The position numbers and the translations under genes are program-made. A stretch of DNA of 5,091 nt from Bacteroidota bacterium (GTDB lineage: Bacteria > Bacteroidota > Ignavibacteria > UBA10030 > UBA6906): positions 1-5,091 of the forward strand of contig JAGDMJ010000278.1 in the NCBI GenBank assembly GCA_017860555.1. The letters run 5' to 3'. The notes under the pieces are model-generated. The model saw nothing but the letters and a program-made list of their open reading frames with translations, was not told the DNA's origin and did not search any database. Of this stretch, positions 2,804 through 5,091 are shown one piece after another (the stretch's first letter is position 1; each line of letters begins with the position of its first letter).

Positions 2804-5091
2804 ATGGCTGCGCAAGGTTGGGACCAGCTGTTGACGGACGTTCCAAGGTACGGCAAGGGGAATCCGTTCCGGATCATGGCCTATTCCGAGATGATGCCAT
2901 CTCCGTGGATCGGGTGGCGGCCTTACGGAAATGACCACCCTGCCCCGCGAAACCCGGAAGATCCTTTTACCTGGCTGGTGAATGAGCGGGAACAGGTTAT
3001 GCAGCTGGGCCCGGGCCTTCAGCTCATCATGCGACAGGTCCTGCCGGCATTGGAACGACTCGACAGGGAACAGCCGGCCCAGGGCATCAACCGCGCCAAG
3101 CTCGAGGGGAACGCCTATTGGCCGAAAGAGCTGGCCAGACTGCCCGGTAATATCCCGCATGAGCGATACGTGACCTTCCTGCCCCTGGCCCTCTCGAAAG
3201 CACAGGACGACAAGGGACGTGTGCGCTGGATGTTCTACGGGGGCAGCGAGCAGGGACCCGACAGGGCGTTCTGGAAGAGTTTTTACGATGCACCGGGCCG
3301 GGAACGCAGTCCCGAGTACGCCGTTGATTTTGTCCGCCGGCTGCTGCGATTGGCCTACGGCGAGAAATCCGAACGCTTAACCGATCTGCGGCATGCCGGT
3401 TTCCGCATCCTTCCCGGGTCGGGTGAGTCGATCTGCAAATCGTGGCGGCAGGATCCCCTGCCGAGTTGGACGGAACCCTTTCTTCTTGGGGAACGCGAGT
3501 CCCTGAGGGGGGTCAAATATGTGCTCACCTTCCGTCCTTTCGGCACGTTGCCGCAGGCCATACGCAAGGCCTACCTGGCGGGCCATCTTCATCTGCTTCC
3601 TTTCCCCGGGAGCCTGATCTTCTGGGGTGCACCGCCCTTCCTGAAAATGCAGTCCGAATTTCCCCTTGCGGCACAGATTCCCCTGCTCGACGTGTGCGAC
3701 CGTCATGAAGCGGTGCGGGGACTGCGCATCCTGCAGTCGGGATGGCTGAGCGAGCCCCGCGCGGACAGGCCGAAGCCGGGAAAAATGAAGGACAAGCTGC
3801 GCAACACCTACCGTCGAACCAACCGCTGGGAACGAATAGAGCAATTCCAGGACGAGCTGGCCGTGGTGGGCGACGACGTCCGCCTGGCGCACGTGCTGTT
3901 CAGCACCGACCCTGATGTTGTCGGGCTCTACGGCAAGCCGATGGCTCGCAACTCCCAGATTTGGACGGACCAATACAGGCTCCTGCTGGACGGACCGCGC
4001 GCCGGCCGTGAAGAGCTGCGCCGCGCCGCACAGGCGATCCGCGAAGGGGGCCGGTTCGGATACCGGATCTACTACCCCCCGATGCGGGTCGGGAAATACG
4101 AGGTCTTCTGGCATCTCCCCCTGGTCTCCTTTCTCGACCCGGAAACGCGCAAGCCAAAGCTGCTGGATGACGCGCCGCTGGGTTACCTGACTGCCTATAA
4201 TGCCGATGAGCCGGATCTGTCAAAACCCGTGGAGCTCTGGCCCGAACTGCAGCGGCGCCCCGAATTCATCGCAAGCGTGTGGGGCTACAAGAAGGCCTAT
4301 GGACAGCGTGATCATCAGATCTCGCTCAATGCATTCAAGCTCATGACGGTCTGGGATTTCATCGACAAAAAGCTCCTGCCCTGGGATTTCGCCCGGCATA
4401 TCACCGTGATCCCGAAGGGCCACACTCTCGAGCAGTGGCTCGATCAGGTCGGCAAACATAACAGCCCCACATCCTACGGATTTCTGTTGTATCACACCCT
4501 GCGGCTGATCATCGCACCCCGGAACGATCATGCATTGACCCCTTTGCCTGAGCCGATCACGTATCCCCACACGGCCACCCGCACCTTTGAAGTCGAGTAC
4601 TGGAAGACCATCGCACGGCTGGCTGCGGGCCGCTTCATCAACAAAGACAACGCCGATTGCGTGCGTGACCCGGCCACGCAAAAACTTTTGAAGCACAAGA
4701 AGCGCGACCTGGATGCCCTGGGGGACTGGCTGCTCGCTTACTACCGTAAGCTGATCGCCCGGCACGGGATGCGCGGCAAGGCCCTGGCGGGCGAGTTGCC
4801 CTTCCAGTGGCACACCGATTTCGACTACCCCTGGATGGACGGCTGGCTGGGCAATCAAGTGGGAACGCTGAAAGAGCGCAACCTGCTCGTGGTGATACCG
4901 GGAAAGGATCGCAGACGGGCGGTCATCATGGCCGATCACTATGACACGGCTTACATGGAGGACCTCTACTACAAAGAGAAGGGCGGTAAGCTGGCACGCG
5001 TGGCCGCGGCCGGAGCCGATGACAATCACTCCGCAACGGCGGCGCTCATGCTGGCAGCGCCCGTCTTTCTGAAGCTCAGCCGGGCCGGCAA
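2804..5091 (+). CDS. Large protein with unassigned N-terminal region and M28-type zinc peptidase domain (3' end outside window)
   Basis: The frame stays open for 762 codons from ATG 2804 to the window end. No signal peptide or membrane helix is seen at the start (MAAQGWDQLLTDVPRYGKGN), so a cytoplasmic location is likely, unusual for M28 enzymes. Residues 1 to about 630 match nothing I recognise: a Trp/Pro/Arg-rich globular region with a basic stretch at 324-344. From about 630 an M28 fold begins: helix 636-660, strand NLLVVIPGKD (693-702), then AVIMADHYDTA with His712 as first zinc ligand and Asp714 as its helper, and GADDNHSATAALMLAA (737-752) with Asp740 as the probable bridging zinc ligand. 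The usual Ser-Gly after this aspartate is Ser-Ala here. The remaining ligands (the Glu-Glu pair, Asp, His) would lie beyond the window. M28 enzymes remove N-terminal residues or cleave amide conjugates using two zinc ions. It is probably co-translated with the acetyltransferase. Confidence 0.8.
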   Translation, partial: MAAQGWDQLLTDVPRYGKGNPFRIMAYSEMMPSPWIGWRPYGNDHPAPRNPEDPFTWLVNEREQVMQLGPGLQLIMRQVLPALERLDREQPAQGINRAKLEGNAYWPKELARLPGNIPHERYVTFLPLALSKAQDDKGRVRWMFYGGSEQGPDRAFWKSFYDAPGRERSPEYAVDFVRRLLRLAYGEKSERLTDLRHAGFRILPGSGESICKSWRQDPLPSWTEPFLLGERESLRGVKYVLTFRPFGTLPQAIRKAYLAGHLHLLPFPGSLIFWGAPPFLKMQSEFPLAAQIPLLDVCDRHEAVRGLRILQSGWLSEPRADRPKPGKMKDKLRNTYRRTNRWERIEQFQDELAVVGDDVRLAHVLFSTDPDVVGLYGKPMARNSQIWTDQYRLLLDGPRAGREELRRAAQAIREGGRFGYRIYYPPMRVGKYEVFWHLPLVSFLDPETRKPKLLDDAPLGYLTAYNADEPDLSKPVELWPELQRRPEFIASVWGYKKAYGQRDHQISLNAFKLMTVWDFIDKKLLPWDFARHITVIPKGHTLEQWLDQVGKHNSPTSYGFLLYHTLRLIIAPRNDHALTPLPEPITYPHTATRTFEVEYWKTIARLAAGRFINKDNADCVRDPATQKLLKHKKRDLDALGDWLLAYYRKLIARHGMRGKALAGELPFQWHTDFDYPWMDGWLGNQVGTLKERNLLVVIPGKDRRRAVIMADHYDTAYMEDLYYKEKGGKLARVAAAGADDNHSATAALMLAAPVFLKLSRAG

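Noticed and set aside
3377..4114. 245-codon open frame on the minus strand
   Set aside because: It is opposite the same long + strand gene and has no recognisable domain. High third-position G/C removes stops from this antisense frame.
4220..5029. 269-codon open frame on the minus strand
   Set aside because: It lies wholly inside the M28 fusion gene, whose frame carries clear zinc-site motifs and a strong ribosome binding site. The minus frame gives a low-complexity Val/Gly/His-rich product typical of the shadow of a GC-rich gene.

Overview
The window looks like an accessory or metabolic stretch of a GC-rich Gram-negative bacterium. Strong AGGAGG-type ribosome binding sites, a lipobox protein, a PAS/PAC sensor and G/C-ending codons in the larger genes fit a desulfobacterial or other former deltaproteobacterial, or nitrospirotal, genome. 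The sequence alone does not fix the taxon. All supportable genes lie on the + strand; the long minus-strand frames are shadows.

Layout. (1) Positions 1-471 hold the C-terminal end of a multi-PAS sensory protein that stops just after a PAS/PAC unit, with no kinase or GGDEF output domain. (2) Positions 472-944 are a 473-bp non-coding region, visibly more AT-rich and crowded with inverted repeats. Its centrepiece is a pair of GGAC-N4-GTCC palindromes 21 bp apart (779-790 and 800-811). They resemble the core of the binding sites of NarL/FixJ-type response regulators such as DosR/DevR, and are probably the control site for what follows. A 9-bp perfect stem-loop (879-905) lies shortly before the next ribosome binding site. 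(3) Positions 945-5091 look like one operon of five genes: a 50-residue lipoprotein (945-1097), a 68-residue protein with two membrane segments (1156-1362), a transporter of the bile acid:sodium symporter (BASS) superfamily (1378-2274), a GNAT acetyltransferase (2271-2792, TTG start overlapping the previous stop codon) and a very long protein (2804 to beyond the window end). The long protein has about 630 unrecognised residues followed by the start of an M28 zinc-peptidase domain. After the first gene pair the gaps are 15, -4 and 11 bases, so transporter, acetyltransferase and peptidase fusion are probably co-translated.

How they may work together (inference): a carrier for an organic anion or small conjugate, an acetyltransferase and an apparently cytoplasmic M28-type amidohydrolase/aminopeptidase could form an uptake-and-processing route for amino-acid conjugates or small peptides, switched on by a two-component response regulator through the double palindrome. 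The most novel items are the M28 fusion with its large unassigned N-terminal region and the double GGAC/GTCC operator.
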